The notes below the pieces were generated by a model. The model did no database searches. It saw only the letters and a list, made by a program, of their open reading frames with translations, and was not told the DNA's origin. Below, in pieces: positions 8,824-18,089 of a DNA stretch of 64,000 nucleotides (positions are counted from its first letter, which is position 1; each line of letters starts with the position of its first letter). Origin of the DNA: MGBC163016 sp964518575 (GTDB lineage: Bacteria > Actinomycetota > Coriobacteriia > Coriobacteriales > Eggerthellaceae); assembly GCA_964518575.1 (NCBI GenBank), contig CAZFGW010000005.1, positions 23,996-87,995 of the forward strand, in the 5' to 3' direction. Both the position numbers and the translations under genes were made by a program.

Positions 8824-8829
8824 ATTATA
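8824..8829 (-). promoter_or_regulatory. TATAAT box ahead of rny (possible promoter of a short RNA)
   Basis: A perfect -10 TATAAT (8829-8824, minus) lies between recX and the terminator at 8740-8712. The -35 is poor: TTGCTC is 21 bases away and TCTCTT is 17 bases away. A transcript from here would be about 100 bases long up to the terminator, or would read through into rny. Confidence 0.3.
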
Positions 8830-8886
8830 GCCTATAGCGCGGGTTAAAGAGAGCAAGCATCAGCGGATATCGTTCATGAGCGAAAA

Positions 8887-9417
8887 TTATGCGTCATCGC
8901 GTTCAAAAAACTGCATGGTAGCCTTTTGGGCGATGTCATACGGATAGCATTTCGCGACAAGTTTACGCATCGCTGATGCCCGTCTATTCTTACCAGAAAG
9001 ACGTGCGTGGGACAGAACATCCAAGGCGCGTGCGATCATGCCTTCCTCACCTTCATCAGTGACGTCTTCAAGGGCATAGAGGGATTCATGATCGACCCCA
9101 AGTTGCTCAGCTTCAGCGATGGCTTTGACAAGCCCCTTTCCTTGAGAAAGGGTGTTGCGGAAAAGGCATTCACAATAGCGAACATCATCAAGCGCTCCTG
9201 AAGCGACGGCTTTCTCGAGGGCTGCCTCAATTGCTTGTTCGGAGTAACCGTCACGCTCAAGTTTCGCGCGCATCTTGAGCGTGGATTGCTCACTGATACT
9301 TGTACAGCGCAGGATACGGTTGTATGCATGCTTGATCTGCTCGTCAATATCCTCAAGGATTGATGCGCGGGTGCGCACCGCAGGTATTTCACTGTCAAAG
9401 GAGTATTCCATGATCAT
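8887..9417 (-). CDS. recX: regulatory protein RecX
   Basis: RecA modulator of 176 residues made of repeated three-helix units. The stretch ILRCTSISEQSTLKMRAKLERDGYSEQAIEAAL is shortened here to its core MRAKLERDGYSEQAI, typical of RecX. Further repeats follow (GALDDVRYCECLFRNTLSQGKG). It lies 21 bases behind recA and shares its SOS-controlled transcript. The start is uncertain between ATG 9417 and ATG 9411; no clear ribosome binding site is seen for either. Confidence 0.9.
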   Translation of the reverse strand: MIMEYSFDSEIPAVRTRASILEDIDEQIKHAYNRILRCTSISEQSTLKMRAKLERDGYSEQAIEAALEKAVASGALDDVRYCECLFRNTLSQGKGLVKAIAEAEQLGVDHESLYALEDVTDEGEEGMIARALDVLSHARLSGKNRRASAMRKLVAKCYPYDIAQKATMQFFERDDA

Positions 9418-9438
9418 ACGTACGCAATAGCGCCCCTG

Positions 9439-10485
9439 TTATTCAGATGCACTCTCTTTGGCTTCGTCTTTCGCAGAGATGGGTGTTTTATCATCGGCGA
9501 GTCCATAGTGCTCGCGCACACCTGCCTCGATCTCGTCGCGGATGTCAGGGTTCTCTTTCAGGGTTTGCTTCGCCGCTTCCCTGCCCTGACCAAGGCGCTC
9601 TTCACCATAGGTGTACCATGCCCCGCTCTTCTTAGCGATTCCGCAATCAACGGCCATATCGATGATGCATCCTTCTCGGGATATGCCCTCGCCGTACATG
9701 AGATCGAATTCAGCTTGCCTGAACGGAGGAGCCACCTTGTTCTTGACGACTTTGGCGCGAACCCGATTGCCCACAGCCTCGCCGTTTTGCTTGATGGAAT
9801 CGATGCGTCTGATGTCGATACGGACGCTTGAGAAGAACTTAAGGGCGCGTCCACCCGTGGTGGTTTCAGGACTTCCGAACATGACACCGATCTTTTCACG
9901 CAATTGGTTGATGAAGATGCATGTGGTGTTCGATTTCGATAGTGATCCTGCGAGCTTTCGAAGCGCCTGTGACATCAAGCGTGCCTGCAAACCGACGGTG
10001 GTATCCCCCATTTCCCCTTCGATTTCTGCACGGGGAACAAGAGCGGCAACGGAGTCGACCACAACGCAGTCAACAGCGCCTGAGCGCACGAGCATGTCAC
10101 ATATCTCAAGGGCCTGCTCGCCGGTATCCGGCTGCGAAATGAGCACATCATCGATGTCTACACCGAGACGGGCAGCATAGACAGGATCAAGGGCATGTTC
10201 GGCATCAATAAAGGCGACGACACCGTTTTGCGCTTGGCACTCCGCAAGGATCTGAAGTGCAAGCGTGGTCTTGCCGCTTGATTCAGGACCATAGATCTCG
10301 ACGATACGCCCTTTCGGCACGCCACCGATACCGAGCGCGATATCAAGAGGCAAAGCTCCCGTGGGAATAGCGGCAATGCTGAGATCAGCATCGCTCTCCC
10401 CCAGTTTCATGATGGAGCCTTTTCCGAATTTCTTAAGGATTTGGTCGGTGGTTGTTTTCAACAATTCTTCTTTGGTCTGGTTCAT
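9439..10485 (-). CDS. recA: RecA recombinase
   Basis: ATP-dependent strand-exchange protein that also triggers LexA cleavage. Walker A GPESSGKTTLALQ, Walker B region VVVDSVAAL, and the loops with NQLREKIGVMFGSPETTTGG identify it. The C-terminal domain ends in an acidic/serine tail, and the length of 348 residues is standard. The ATG is preceded by AGGAGT. An SOS operator sits inside its promoter. recX follows, and the unit ends at the terminator at 8740-8712. Confidence 0.99.
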   Translation of the reverse strand: MNQTKEELLKTTTDQILKKFGKGSIMKLGESDADLSIAAIPTGALPLDIALGIGGVPKGRIVEIYGPESSGKTTLALQILAECQAQNGVVAFIDAEHALDPVYAARLGVDIDDVLISQPDTGEQALEICDMLVRSGAVDCVVVDSVAALVPRAEIEGEMGDTTVGLQARLMSQALRKLAGSLSKSNTTCIFINQLREKIGVMFGSPETTTGGRALKFFSSVRIDIRRIDSIKQNGEAVGNRVRAKVVKNKVAPPFRQAEFDLMYGEGISREGCIIDMAVDCGIAKKSGAWYTYGEERLGQGREAAKQTLKENPDIRDEIEAGVREHYGLADDKTPISAKDEAKESASE

Positions 10486-10534
10486 TCTGTACTCCTATTG
10501 CGTTTCACCAAAGCTTGATATCACTACCTCTGAC

Positions 10535-10563
10535 AGACTAATATACGAACACATGTTTGTCAA
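10535..10563 (-). promoter_or_regulatory. recA promoter with LexA (SOS) box in the spacer
   Basis: Minus strand: -35 TTGACA (10563-10558, perfect), 17-base spacer, -10 TAGTCT (10540-10535). The spacer carries the palindrome ACGAAC-ACAT-GTTTGT (10545-10560, plus reading). This is GAACNNNNGTTY, seven of eight fixed bases of the Gram-positive LexA consensus, with matching flanks. The placement between -35 and -10 is the same as at lexA. Confidence 0.82.
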
Positions 10564-10737
10564 ATGAAAATATCAAACCAAGGCTCACTTCCGCTCTTTG
10601 CTGACACATTCGATCCTAACGTGGTGGTCTTGCAAAATGATGTGGGGCATATGATTCTTCTCTTTCAAAACTATGTCACCGATCCAATACAGAACCACAA
10701 GAACCTGACAAAAACCTTTCAAACGTATTCGCGCCTA
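10564..10737. other. non-coding gap between recA promoter and pgsA-cinA
   Basis: About 170 bases downstream of the pgsA-cinA stop. I see no clear terminator, RNA gene or believable coding sequence. A short plus-strand frame that begins at 10564 has no ribosome binding site and runs into the antisense of pgsA-cinA. Confidence 0.5.
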
Positions 10738-11913
10738 TCATTCGATCGTCTGCGATGCAGGCAGAGCGGACAGGAGGTCCTCAAATGCCTTGAGCGCGAA
10801 AAGCGTTGTTTGTTTGCGAATCTCCTCCCGTGACCCCAAAAGTGAAAGGCGCGTACACGTTGAGCGCTGTGCACCATCGAGCGCCATGAACACAGTGCCC
10901 ACGGGCTTTCCTGGCTCTGCCCCACCCGGTCCGGCGATCCCGGTGACTGAAACACATATATCTGATCCTAGGAGCGTGCGTGCATGCGCTGCCATCTGAA
11001 GCGCTACATCTGCATCAACGGCACCCTGCTTGGCCAAAAGTGTCTTGTCGACGTCGAGCACATCTTCCTTGACCGTGATGGCGTAGCTCACGATCGATCC
11101 TTTGACAACTTCCGAACTGCCCGCGATACGGGTGAGCGCTTCTGCGATCATGCCGCCGGTCAGGCTCTCGGCGGTGCCGAGGGTTACCTGTTGTGCACGC
11201 GCGTGTGAGATCACCTTGGATGCACACTCAGTGATCTCCTCGTCAATGCACGCGTACGTTTCGACCGTGTCCTCTTCAACGGTGTCGGCGCGAGGGAACA
11301 AGAAACGCTGTGCCTTCGCGATATAATCGACCATGGAGATCACCGTGAATACAAGAGCAGCAATCATGACGATCCAGGACAGGATATAGAGCGGAGAGCT
11401 CAGCGCAGACGCGGCATTGGGGAGATAGAGCGAGTCTTTGATGAGGAAAAGCACGATTGCGACAATCTGCAGGACGGTCTTCGCCTTTCCAAACCAGCTT
11501 GCTGCAATGACCTCCCCTTTGCTCGCAGCGATCATACGAATACCTGCGACGATGAACTCGCGGGTAAGGGTGATAAGCACTGGCCATGAGGGCAACACCT
11601 GCAACTCGATGAGCGCGAGCAGCGCTGCAGCCACGAGGATCTTATCGGCAAGAGGGTCGACGAACTTTCCGAAATCGGTCACTTCGTTTCTGCTCCTTGC
11701 GAGATAACCGTCGATCCAATCGGTGCATGAGATAAGGATAAATACTACCGCTGCAATGATCGATTTCGTTTCATTGCTGATGATGTTATGCAGATCGAAC
11801 CAATACGGCCACGGACTCAAAAGAGCAATAACGAACACAGGAACGAGAAGAATCCTGATCATGGTCACGATGTTCGCGGGTGTCCAAATGCTTGTTCTTG
11901 TACGTGATGTCAC
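10738..11913 (-). CDS. pgsA-cinA: phosphatidylglycerophosphate synthase fused to CinA/PncC amidase domain
   Basis: A 391-residue fusion. Residues 1-~205 are a CDP-alcohol phosphatidyltransferase with several membrane helices and the catalytic motif DWIDGYLAR...GKFVDPLADK. This makes phosphatidylglycerophosphate from CDP-diacylglycerol and glycerol 3-phosphate. Residues ~230-385 are the CinA C-terminal domain (nicotinamide-nucleotide amidase, PncC): GTAESLTGGMIAEALT, VKGSIVSYA, VSVTGIAGPGG and PVGTVFMAL. The N-terminal molybdopterin-like half of CinA is absent. In B. subtilis pgsA and cinA are separate neighbours before recA, so this looks like a fusion of adjacent genes. GTG start, overlapping the rimO stop (GTGA), with GGAAGG upstream. 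Confidence 0.93.
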   Translation of the reverse strand: MTSRTRTSIWTPANIVTMIRILLVPVFVIALLSPWPYWFDLHNIISNETKSIIAAVVFILISCTDWIDGYLARSRNEVTDFGKFVDPLADKILVAAALLALIELQVLPSWPVLITLTREFIVAGIRMIAASKGEVIAASWFGKAKTVLQIVAIVLFLIKDSLYLPNAASALSSPLYILSWIVMIAALVFTVISMVDYIAKAQRFLFPRADTVEEDTVETYACIDEEITECASKVISHARAQQVTLGTAESLTGGMIAEALTRIAGSSEVVKGSIVSYAITVKEDVLDVDKTLLAKQGAVDADVALQMAAHARTLLGSDICVSVTGIAGPGGAEPGKPVGTVFMALDGAQRSTCTRLSLLGSREEIRKQTTLFALKAFEDLLSALPASQTIE

Positions 11914-13295
11914 TGATAGCTGCCTTCCATATCATAGAGAAGCGCATCTTCGATGCGCGCGCGTGCCAGCTCCCCCACCTCACCGCGGTCGATGAAGAAC
12001 ACGCCATCGATCTCTGGGGCTTGTATCGAAAGCCTGCCGAAAAGTTGTCCGTCCTCTTCGACGCCTTCAATGAGCACCGGATAGGTTTGTCCGATGCGCG
12101 CGGACATGAGCGATGCGCTGACCGCATCCGCCTCATCGCGCACGACGCTCGCACGGTATGCTTTTTCCTCTTCATCGATCTGATTCGGCAGTTCTGCTGC
12201 ACGCGTTCCCTCTTCGCGCGAATAGGGAAAGACGCCCACGTAATCAAATGCACCTTCAGAAACAAAATCGACCAGTTCTTGGAACTGCTCCTCGCTCTCC
12301 CCGGGATAGCCCGCGATAAGCGTGGTTCGCAAAGCTGCGTCCGGCAGTTTCTCCCTGATGCGGCGGGCAAGTGCACGATACTGCTCAGCTGAGCCAGTGC
12401 GTCCCATTGAGTGGAGGATGTCGGGATTGACATGCTGGAGCGGAATGTCGAAATAGTGGGCGATATTAGGATAGCGCGACATGGTATCCAAAAGCTCGTC
12501 GGTCAGACCGGAGGGTTGCAGATACATGACGCGAATGAGTGTATTTGGAAACGTTTCAGCTAACATGGCGAGAAGGGAGGCAAGCGAAGGCATGCCGGAA
12601 AGATCTTTGCCCCAAATACCCGTATCTTGTGCAATAAGGATGATCTCTGCAATCCCATCGGACACAAGTGAATGAACCTCGTCAAGGATAGCTTCAGAAG
12701 GAAAGCTTCGATACGGTCCTCTGATAGATGGGATCGTGCAATATGAGCAGCAACGCGAACACCCGTCAGAGATCTTCACATAGGCGTACGAGGGCGCAGA
12801 GGGTGCATTCTCGGTGACCTCCGTATGAATTGCCCGTGCCTCAGCCGTATCGGGCATGTTCACAGAAGCGTCATCGGTGATACGCGAGGTACTGCTAAGA
12901 CAGCGTTTGATGACATGAGCGATATCCCCTTCGGCATGACAGGGCACGAAAGCTGCAATCTCAGGAAACTCCGCTTCAAGATCGGTCTGATAGCGCGCAG
13001 GCAGACATCCGCTGATAACAACGGGGATAGCGCGCTTTTGCACAACGGGATCGTCGAGGATATCAAGGATGGCTTCGATGTTCTCCTCAACGGCGCTTTG
13101 GATAAACGCACAGGTATTGACGACGATGACGTCGCTTGCACTCATGTCACGCACGATGGAAATGCCCTCTGCCTCGAGAAGCTCAGCCATCGCGCGCGTA
13201 TCCGCCTCGTTTTTAGGACATCCGAGCGTTTCAAAATAGACCGATGGTTGAAGCGGCTTTGCCATCGCGCGCTCGCGTTCGTTATCGTGCGACAT
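11910..13295 (-). CDS. rimO: ribosomal protein S12 methylthiotransferase
   Basis: Radical-SAM enzyme that methylthiolates the conserved aspartate of ribosomal protein S12. It has the UPF0004 domain with ETLGCPKNEADTR, NTCAFI and SGCLPAR cysteines, the radical SAM motif CSRCCSYC with the RimO-type TIPSIRGPYRS, and a TRAM domain at the C-terminus. GCPKN rather than GCQMN separates RimO from MiaB. ATG 13295 is used (461 residues); ATG 13265 (MAKPLQPS) is also possible, and neither has a good ribosome binding site. It lies nine bases after yajQ and overlaps pgsA-cinA. Confidence 0.95.
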   Translation of the reverse strand: MSHDNERERAMAKPLQPSVYFETLGCPKNEADTRAMAELLEAEGISIVRDMSASDVIVVNTCAFIQSAVEENIEAILDILDDPVVQKRAIPVVISGCLPARYQTDLEAEFPEIAAFVPCHAEGDIAHVIKRCLSSTSRITDDASVNMPDTAEARAIHTEVTENAPSAPSYAYVKISDGCSRCCSYCTIPSIRGPYRSFPSEAILDEVHSLVSDGIAEIILIAQDTGIWGKDLSGMPSLASLLAMLAETFPNTLIRVMYLQPSGLTDELLDTMSRYPNIAHYFDIPLQHVNPDILHSMGRTGSAEQYRALARRIREKLPDAALRTTLIAGYPGESEEQFQELVDFVSEGAFDYVGVFPYSREEGTRAAELPNQIDEEEKAYRASVVRDEADAVSASLMSARIGQTYPVLIEGVEEDGQLFGRLSIQAPEIDGVFFIDRGEVGELARARIEDALLYDMEGSYQ

Positions 13296-13304
13296 CGAAA
13301 AGGA

Positions 13305-13802
13305 TTATCGATAATTAACGAATTGCAGCGGAATGCCGTAGTCCTGAGCTTTCAGATGGGCGATGACGTCTTGCAGCGTATCACGCGATGCGGACGTTAT
13401 GCGCAGCTTGTCGCCTTCGATCTGAACCTTGATCTTGAGTTTCAATGCCTTGAGTTCTTTGTTGATTTTCGAGAGCGTATCCTTGTCGATGCCATTCATG
13501 ATCTCGGCTTCCCGTTTGGTGCGACCGCCGGAAACGGTGGAGGGATCGGACCAGCGCAGCGATGCGATATCGATGCCGCGTTTGATGAGTTTCGAGTTGA
13601 TGATATCGATCACTTGACCTACCACGAAATCAGAAGGTCCAACAACCGTGATCTCGTGCTTCTGTTTATCGAGCATGAGGTCGATATCGGCATCCTTGAG
13701 GTCATAGCGCTGCTTCAGCTCTTTGGATGCCTGCTGGTAGGCGTTATCTGCCTCTTGCATGTCGACTTGTGAGACAACATCGAAACTGTATTCTTTAGCC
13801 AT
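13305..13802 (-). CDS. yajQ: YajQ family nucleotide-binding protein
   Basis: A 165-residue member of the UPF0234/YajQ family, two tandem ferredoxin-like domains that bind nucleotides; cyclic di-GMP binding is known in Xanthomonas. Typical family sequence is seen at both ends: KEYSFDVVSQVDMQE near the start and KAQDYGIPLQFVNYR at the end. Its role in this lineage is not known. A good AAGGACGG ribosome binding site precedes ATG 13802. Confidence 0.95.
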   Translation of the reverse strand: MAKEYSFDVVSQVDMQEADNAYQQASKELKQRYDLKDADIDLMLDKQKHEITVVGPSDFVVGQVIDIINSKLIKRGIDIASLRWSDPSTVSGGRTKREAEIMNGIDKDTLSKINKELKALKLKIKVQIEGDKLRITSASRDTLQDVIAHLKAQDYGIPLQFVNYR

Positions 13803-13879
13803 TGATCCGTCCTTTCATCATCAAGATCATGTTAGAGAAACATGGTTTCACTCAATTATCCGCAACTTCGTGGTTTGTA

Positions 13880-13894
13880 AGGCAATAGTTGCCT
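13880..13894 (-). terminator. small hairpin at the end of the RodZ-like gene
   Basis: AGGCAA and TTGCCT pair around a three-base loop right at the stop codon. There is no U-tract, so this may only be a weak pause or RNA-stability element. Confidence 0.25.
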
Positions 13895-14993
13895 AAGAAG
13901 TCGATGAAGCGGAGGAAGAAGAGCTCGAAGAGGATGCGGTTCCTGACACCGTTGATTGCGAAGAGCTGGTCGTGTTCGCGTCCTGTTCATGCTCAGCGCG
14001 CCATGCAGCGAGGATGGCAGGGAAATCGACGGTATAGACGTAATAGTACGAATCTGCTTCCTTTTGCAGCTTTTCCTCTTTACCGTCGACCGCGATGGTG
14101 ACAGGCGTGGGATTCGCGGTGCGGAAACGCAGCGTGGTGGTCACATCGAAGTCCTTCGAATACGGCCCGGTGATCGCCTCGGCGATGAGCGGGGTGCTCG
14201 AGCCGTTCTCGTATACTTCGATCCACGACGACTGCCCCTCCTCAACGCTGAAGGAGAAGATGGCGCTTGAAGGAGCGACCGCCACAGGTGTCGGCTCGGT
14301 GGCATCGTCAGGGCTTGAGGTGTCGGTCAGTCCCGAAATAGGAATATCGGGTACCTGATCGGCTGACTGTTTCGATCCGTTAAAGAATACGACAACAAGT
14401 GCGATCACGATAACAACGACTACAGCAATAGCGATGAGCGCCATTAAATTCATGTTCGCGAAGATGGAGCCGCGACGAGCGGGTGCTCCGGAAAACGAGG
14501 TCGAAAACGATCCCGTTGAGAATGACTGCGAAAGCGGTCGACTCGATCGATCATTCAAAAAGCCCGACGGCGCATTGGTGCGCTTTTTCGTTCTGCGGCT
14601 GCCCCCTGCTGGTCGAAGCTGTTGCGAATTGGCTCGCGAGGAGCGCTGCTGTGATGGGGCGCGACCCTTTGTCCGGCGCGGATGTGCGCTTTCTCGCCGG
14701 GCGGAACTGTCAGGACGTGCACTGCGCTCATGGGGAACATGCCCCTCGTATGCATCAAGGCTCTGGAGATACATGCTTGTGATCTTGCGATCATCAAGCC
14801 CGAGCTGTCGTGCGTAGGCGCGGATCATGTTCTTGGAATAACCGCGCGCGGGCATACGCTCGAAATCTTCAGCTTCGATCGCGCGGAGAATGTCAGGGCG
14901 GATATGCAAGCGCCGGGACATTGTGGCCATATCAAGACCTTCGCGCTCACGCGCGCTTCTCAGGAGCTCGCCATATGATGAACCGGTCGACAC
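13893..14993 (-). CDS. RodZ-like helix-turn-helix membrane protein
   Basis: A 366-residue protein. It has an N-terminal Cro/HTH_25 domain (residues ~8-75: LLRSAREREGLDMATMSRRL, DILRAIEAEDFERMPARGY), a basic Ser/Arg/Pro-rich linker (~85-180), one transmembrane helix (~183-208), then an extracellular beta-rich domain and a Ser/Thr-rich tail. This is the layout of RodZ, which links MreB and the wall-elongation machinery; the B. subtilis homologue YmfM sits in the same place before pgsA. GTG start with AAGGAGAG upstream. It is downstream of ftsK. Confidence 0.85.
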   Translation of the reverse strand: MSTGSSYGELLRSAREREGLDMATMSRRLHIRPDILRAIEAEDFERMPARGYSKNMIRAYARQLGLDDRKITSMYLQSLDAYEGHVPHERSARPDSSARRESAHPRRTKGRAPSQQRSSRANSQQLRPAGGSRRTKKRTNAPSGFLNDRSSRPLSQSFSTGSFSTSFSGAPARRGSIFANMNLMALIAIAVVVVIVIALVVVFFNGSKQSADQVPDIPISGLTDTSSPDDATEPTPVAVAPSSAIFSFSVEEGQSSWIEVYENGSSTPLIAEAITGPYSKDFDVTTTLRFRTANPTPVTIAVDGKEEKLQKEADSYYYVYTVDFPAILAAWRAEHEQDANTTSSSQSTVSGTASSSSSSSSASSTS

Positions 14994-15022
14994 GCGCCTC
15001 TCCTTGCCCTCAGGTAAATCGG

Positions 15023-18000
15023 CTAGAGGTCGGACTGCTCAAAAGCCTTGATCGTTTCCAATTCCATTTCATCCACGAGAACCTCCCGGGGTTTCGACCC
15101 ATTGGCAGGTCCCACGACGCCTTTTTCCTCTAATTGATCCATTATACGACCTGCGCGGGAATAACCCACCTTAAATCGCCGTTGGATCTGTGAAGTCGAT
15201 CCGATTTTCGTCGACACTACTACATCAGCCGCATCCCACAGCAGCGGATCGTCGTCTCCCCCATTCCCGCCTGCGGGATTTGTGGAGCCGAGCGTGATCA
15301 GATTCGTGGTGAGGATCTCTTGGTGGTATTCAGCTTCGCCCTGATCTTTGATGAAGTCCACCACCGCATTGATCTCATCTTCTGAGACATAGCAAGCCTG
15401 GATGCGCTGCGGTTTGGCGAACTCGGGTTTGGAAAGGAGCATATCGCCCAGACCGATGAGGCTCTCCGCGCCGGGTGTGTCAAGGATGACGCGCGAATCG
15501 ATTCCCGAGGCGACGTTGAACGCAATACGGTTCGTGATATTGGCCTTGATGAGTCCCGTGACAACATTGGTCGAGGGACGTTGGGTTGCAACGATGAGAT
15601 GGATGCCTGCCGCGCGTGCGAGCTGGGCGATGCGCGAGATCGAGAATTCAACTTCCTTGCCTACATTCATCATGAGATCGGCAAGCTCGTCGATGATGAT
15701 GACGATATAGGGAAGCTCTTGGGCATCAGGATCGTCGTCTTTGAGCGCACCTGAGGCAACCTTCGCATTGTATTGACCGATATTGCGAGCGCCGACAGCA
15801 CTAAATACTTTCAGACGCCGCTCCATCTCAGCGACACCCCACGAAAGCGCGCTCGCAGCCTCCTTGGGTTCGGTCACGACGGGAACATAGAGATGCGGTA
15901 TGCCGTTATAGGGGGTAAACTCAACGCGCTTGGGGTCGATCATGATGAACCTGACCTCAGCGGGTGTAGCGCGCATGAGGATGGACATGATCATCGCATT
16001 GATCGAGACCGATTTTCCTGAGCCGGTCGTACCGCCGATCAAAAGATGGGGCATTTTCGCCAAATCGGAGACGATCGAGTTGCCTTCAACGTCTTTGCCG
16101 ATCGCGATCTGCAGCGGTCCATCAGGCGCGTCCTTCAAGACCTCGGAGAGCAGTACCGTTTGACGGGCTTTGTTCGGAACCTCGATGCCGACATGGTTGG
16201 TACCAGGAATCGGTGCGAAGATTCTCACACCGGGTGCGGCGAGTGACAGCGCGATATCGTCGTTGAGATTGGTAACGCGGCTGACTCTGACACCGCTTGG
16301 AAGATCGACCTTGAAAAGCGTGACGGTAGGACCTGCAATCCATCCTACCACCTTCGCTTGAATACCGAAATCTTCAAGGGTTCCCTGCAGGGTGGCAGCT
16401 GTTTGAGAAAGCTCACGATCATCAGAGCGGTTTGCGTGCGTTCGATCAGGCTGCGTAAGCAAGCGCGGATCGGGCAAAACGAAACCCTGCGAGGGCGACG
16501 GCGAGGAAGTGCGCTTCGTGCGTTTCGCTGAAGCGCTCCGCCGCGACGAGGCTTTCGGTGTTGCCGATACGTGTGCGGGCGCCTCGACTGATACGGTAGA
16601 ACCGACCACTTCAGTTGGAGTACGTACCTCATTCGCCTCGGCTGTATCAGGCTCGTCAAAGACGTGCAAAGCCTGATCGGCATCTTCGGTAGTGATATCA
16701 AGAGTACGGGCGCGCGGCGTGTTGAAAACGGGCACGGTGGTACCATCGAGCAGTTCAAGATGGTCGAGTTTCACGACATGGGGTTGAACGAATCCGCGCG
16801 GCTCTGCAACACTCCCCTCCTGCGTGGGCGGAGTGTCTGAGCGGAGAAATGAGGGGATTTCGATATCCTCGTCGGTTTCTGGAAGAGGGGGTTGAGCTAC
16901 CGGGTCGTAGCTCCAGCGCTCAGGGTCGAATGAGAAATCCTCATCATCGTCGTCATACTCTGTTGCTGTTTGAGCAGCTGCCCCGATAATGGGAAGACGC
17001 GCTGGAAAAGGATTCGATTCAACGCGCTCAGTGCGTACGGGACGCTCAAGCGGCGCATAGAGCGAGGAATTTCGTCCCGCATATACCGCTTGGTCCGGCT
17101 TCGCTTCGCGCTCATAGGAGTGAATGTGTGGGGGCGCGGCAGAGCTCGGCAGCGGATCTGCGGGTGCCTCCAGCGTGATAGGAATGGTGTTACATGAAGA
17201 GCCTCCCGGCGTTCGATCGACCAGGGGCGCCGGTTCATGTTCGTTCGGTCGTGCTGGCTCAGAGGAAACCGTCGCATCACCAAGCGCTCGCCGTGGCGCG
17301 GACGCATCCGGTGCAGTGCGCATGAGCGGACGCGTGATACCGGGGTCATCAAGATCTTGAGGCAATATAGGCGCATCGCTCAGGAGCGCTTGATGCGGAG
17401 CGTGGCGCAGCGACACCTCAGGCGCTTTACGCACGCGTGCGAATCGAGAGAGTGAGTCAGAGTTCTCGCGCTCGGCAGAGAGGCGTTCTCTGAGTGCATG
17501 CTGCTTTTTCTTCACGAGTTCGATGGTTTTCGAAATGGAAAACCCCACGATCACGATGCCAACGATCATGACGCCGATAAGAATCACGCCAGCAACGATC
17601 TTGCCAACACCGCTGATCAGGCAAAATGCGATACCCGAGCCGATATAGCCACTATATCCCATGAGCGTTGTACGTGTGAACAGAAGCGTCAGATCGTCGT
17701 GCCCCAGCGACTGGATCGGTGCGAACAGGGCAATGAAACCTAAAAGCCCAATGAAAATAATCGTGAGACCCAAGGCGGCACGGGCGGGAACGCGCTCTTT
17801 TTGCGTGCGGTAGAGAAAGGTTGCGCCGATTGTCGCAAGTACGAGCGGAAGGATGTATGCCCCGACTCCGAAAACGAGCTTGAGATACTCGGCAGCAACG
17901 CTTGAAACGAGTGCGCCATCACTCGGCAGGGCTACAACAAGGAGAAACGCAATAGCAGCAATGATGAAAACGACGCCGAGGATATCTCGTTTCGTCGTAT

Positions 18001-18088
18001 CATCAAGAATCGAGCCGCGCGAGCGCTCATCGCTCGCAGGAGCGTGACGTTTCTTCGGCTTCTCTTTTTGGCTTTGCTTCTGAGCCAA
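15023..18088 (-). CDS. ftsK: DNA translocase FtsK/SpoIIIE
   Basis: Septal DNA pump of 1021 residues. Four to five N-terminal membrane helices (within ~20-190) are followed by a long acidic, proline-rich linker (~200-540) and then the RecA-like motor. Walker A GGTTGSGKS is at ~685-693, Walker B is IIIDELADLM, and VATQRPSTNVVTGLIKANI follows. A C-terminal gamma winged helix (~950-1015, STSQIQRRFKVGYSRAGRIMD) reads polar guide sequences. TTG start with GGAGG six bases upstream. It follows RNase J by one base. Confidence 0.97.
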   Translation of the reverse strand: MAQKQSQKEKPKKRHAPASDERSRGSILDDTTKRDILGVVFIIAAIAFLLVVALPSDGALVSSVAAEYLKLVFGVGAYILPLVLATIGATFLYRTQKERVPARAALGLTIIFIGLLGFIALFAPIQSLGHDDLTLLFTRTTLMGYSGYIGSGIAFCLISGVGKIVAGVILIGVMIVGIVIVGFSISKTIELVKKKQHALRERLSAERENSDSLSRFARVRKAPEVSLRHAPHQALLSDAPILPQDLDDPGITRPLMRTAPDASAPRRALGDATVSSEPARPNEHEPAPLVDRTPGGSSCNTIPITLEAPADPLPSSAAPPHIHSYEREAKPDQAVYAGRNSSLYAPLERPVRTERVESNPFPARLPIIGAAAQTATEYDDDDEDFSFDPERWSYDPVAQPPLPETDEDIEIPSFLRSDTPPTQEGSVAEPRGFVQPHVVKLDHLELLDGTTVPVFNTPRARTLDITTEDADQALHVFDEPDTAEANEVRTPTEVVGSTVSVEAPAHVSATPKASSRRSASAKRTKRTSSPSPSQGFVLPDPRLLTQPDRTHANRSDDRELSQTAATLQGTLEDFGIQAKVVGWIAGPTVTLFKVDLPSGVRVSRVTNLNDDIALSLAAPGVRIFAPIPGTNHVGIEVPNKARQTVLLSEVLKDAPDGPLQIAIGKDVEGNSIVSDLAKMPHLLIGGTTGSGKSVSINAMIMSILMRATPAEVRFIMIDPKRVEFTPYNGIPHLYVPVVTEPKEAASALSWGVAEMERRLKVFSAVGARNIGQYNAKVASGALKDDDPDAQELPYIVIIIDELADLMMNVGKEVEFSISRIAQLARAAGIHLIVATQRPSTNVVTGLIKANITNRIAFNVASGIDSRVILDTPGAESLIGLGDMLLSKPEFAKPQRIQACYVSEDEINAVVDFIKDQGEAEYHQEILTTNLITLGSTNPAGGNGGDDDPLLWDAADVVVSTKIGSTSQIQRRFKVGYSRAGRIMDQLEEKGVVGPANGSKPREVLVDEMELETIKAFEQSDL

Positions 18089-18089
18089 A

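Noticed and set aside
10564..10833. Plus-strand reading frame of 89 codons between recA and pgsA-cinA
   Set aside because: No ribosome binding site, its start overlaps the recA -35 box, and about a third is antisense to pgsA-cinA. The product resembles nothing I know.
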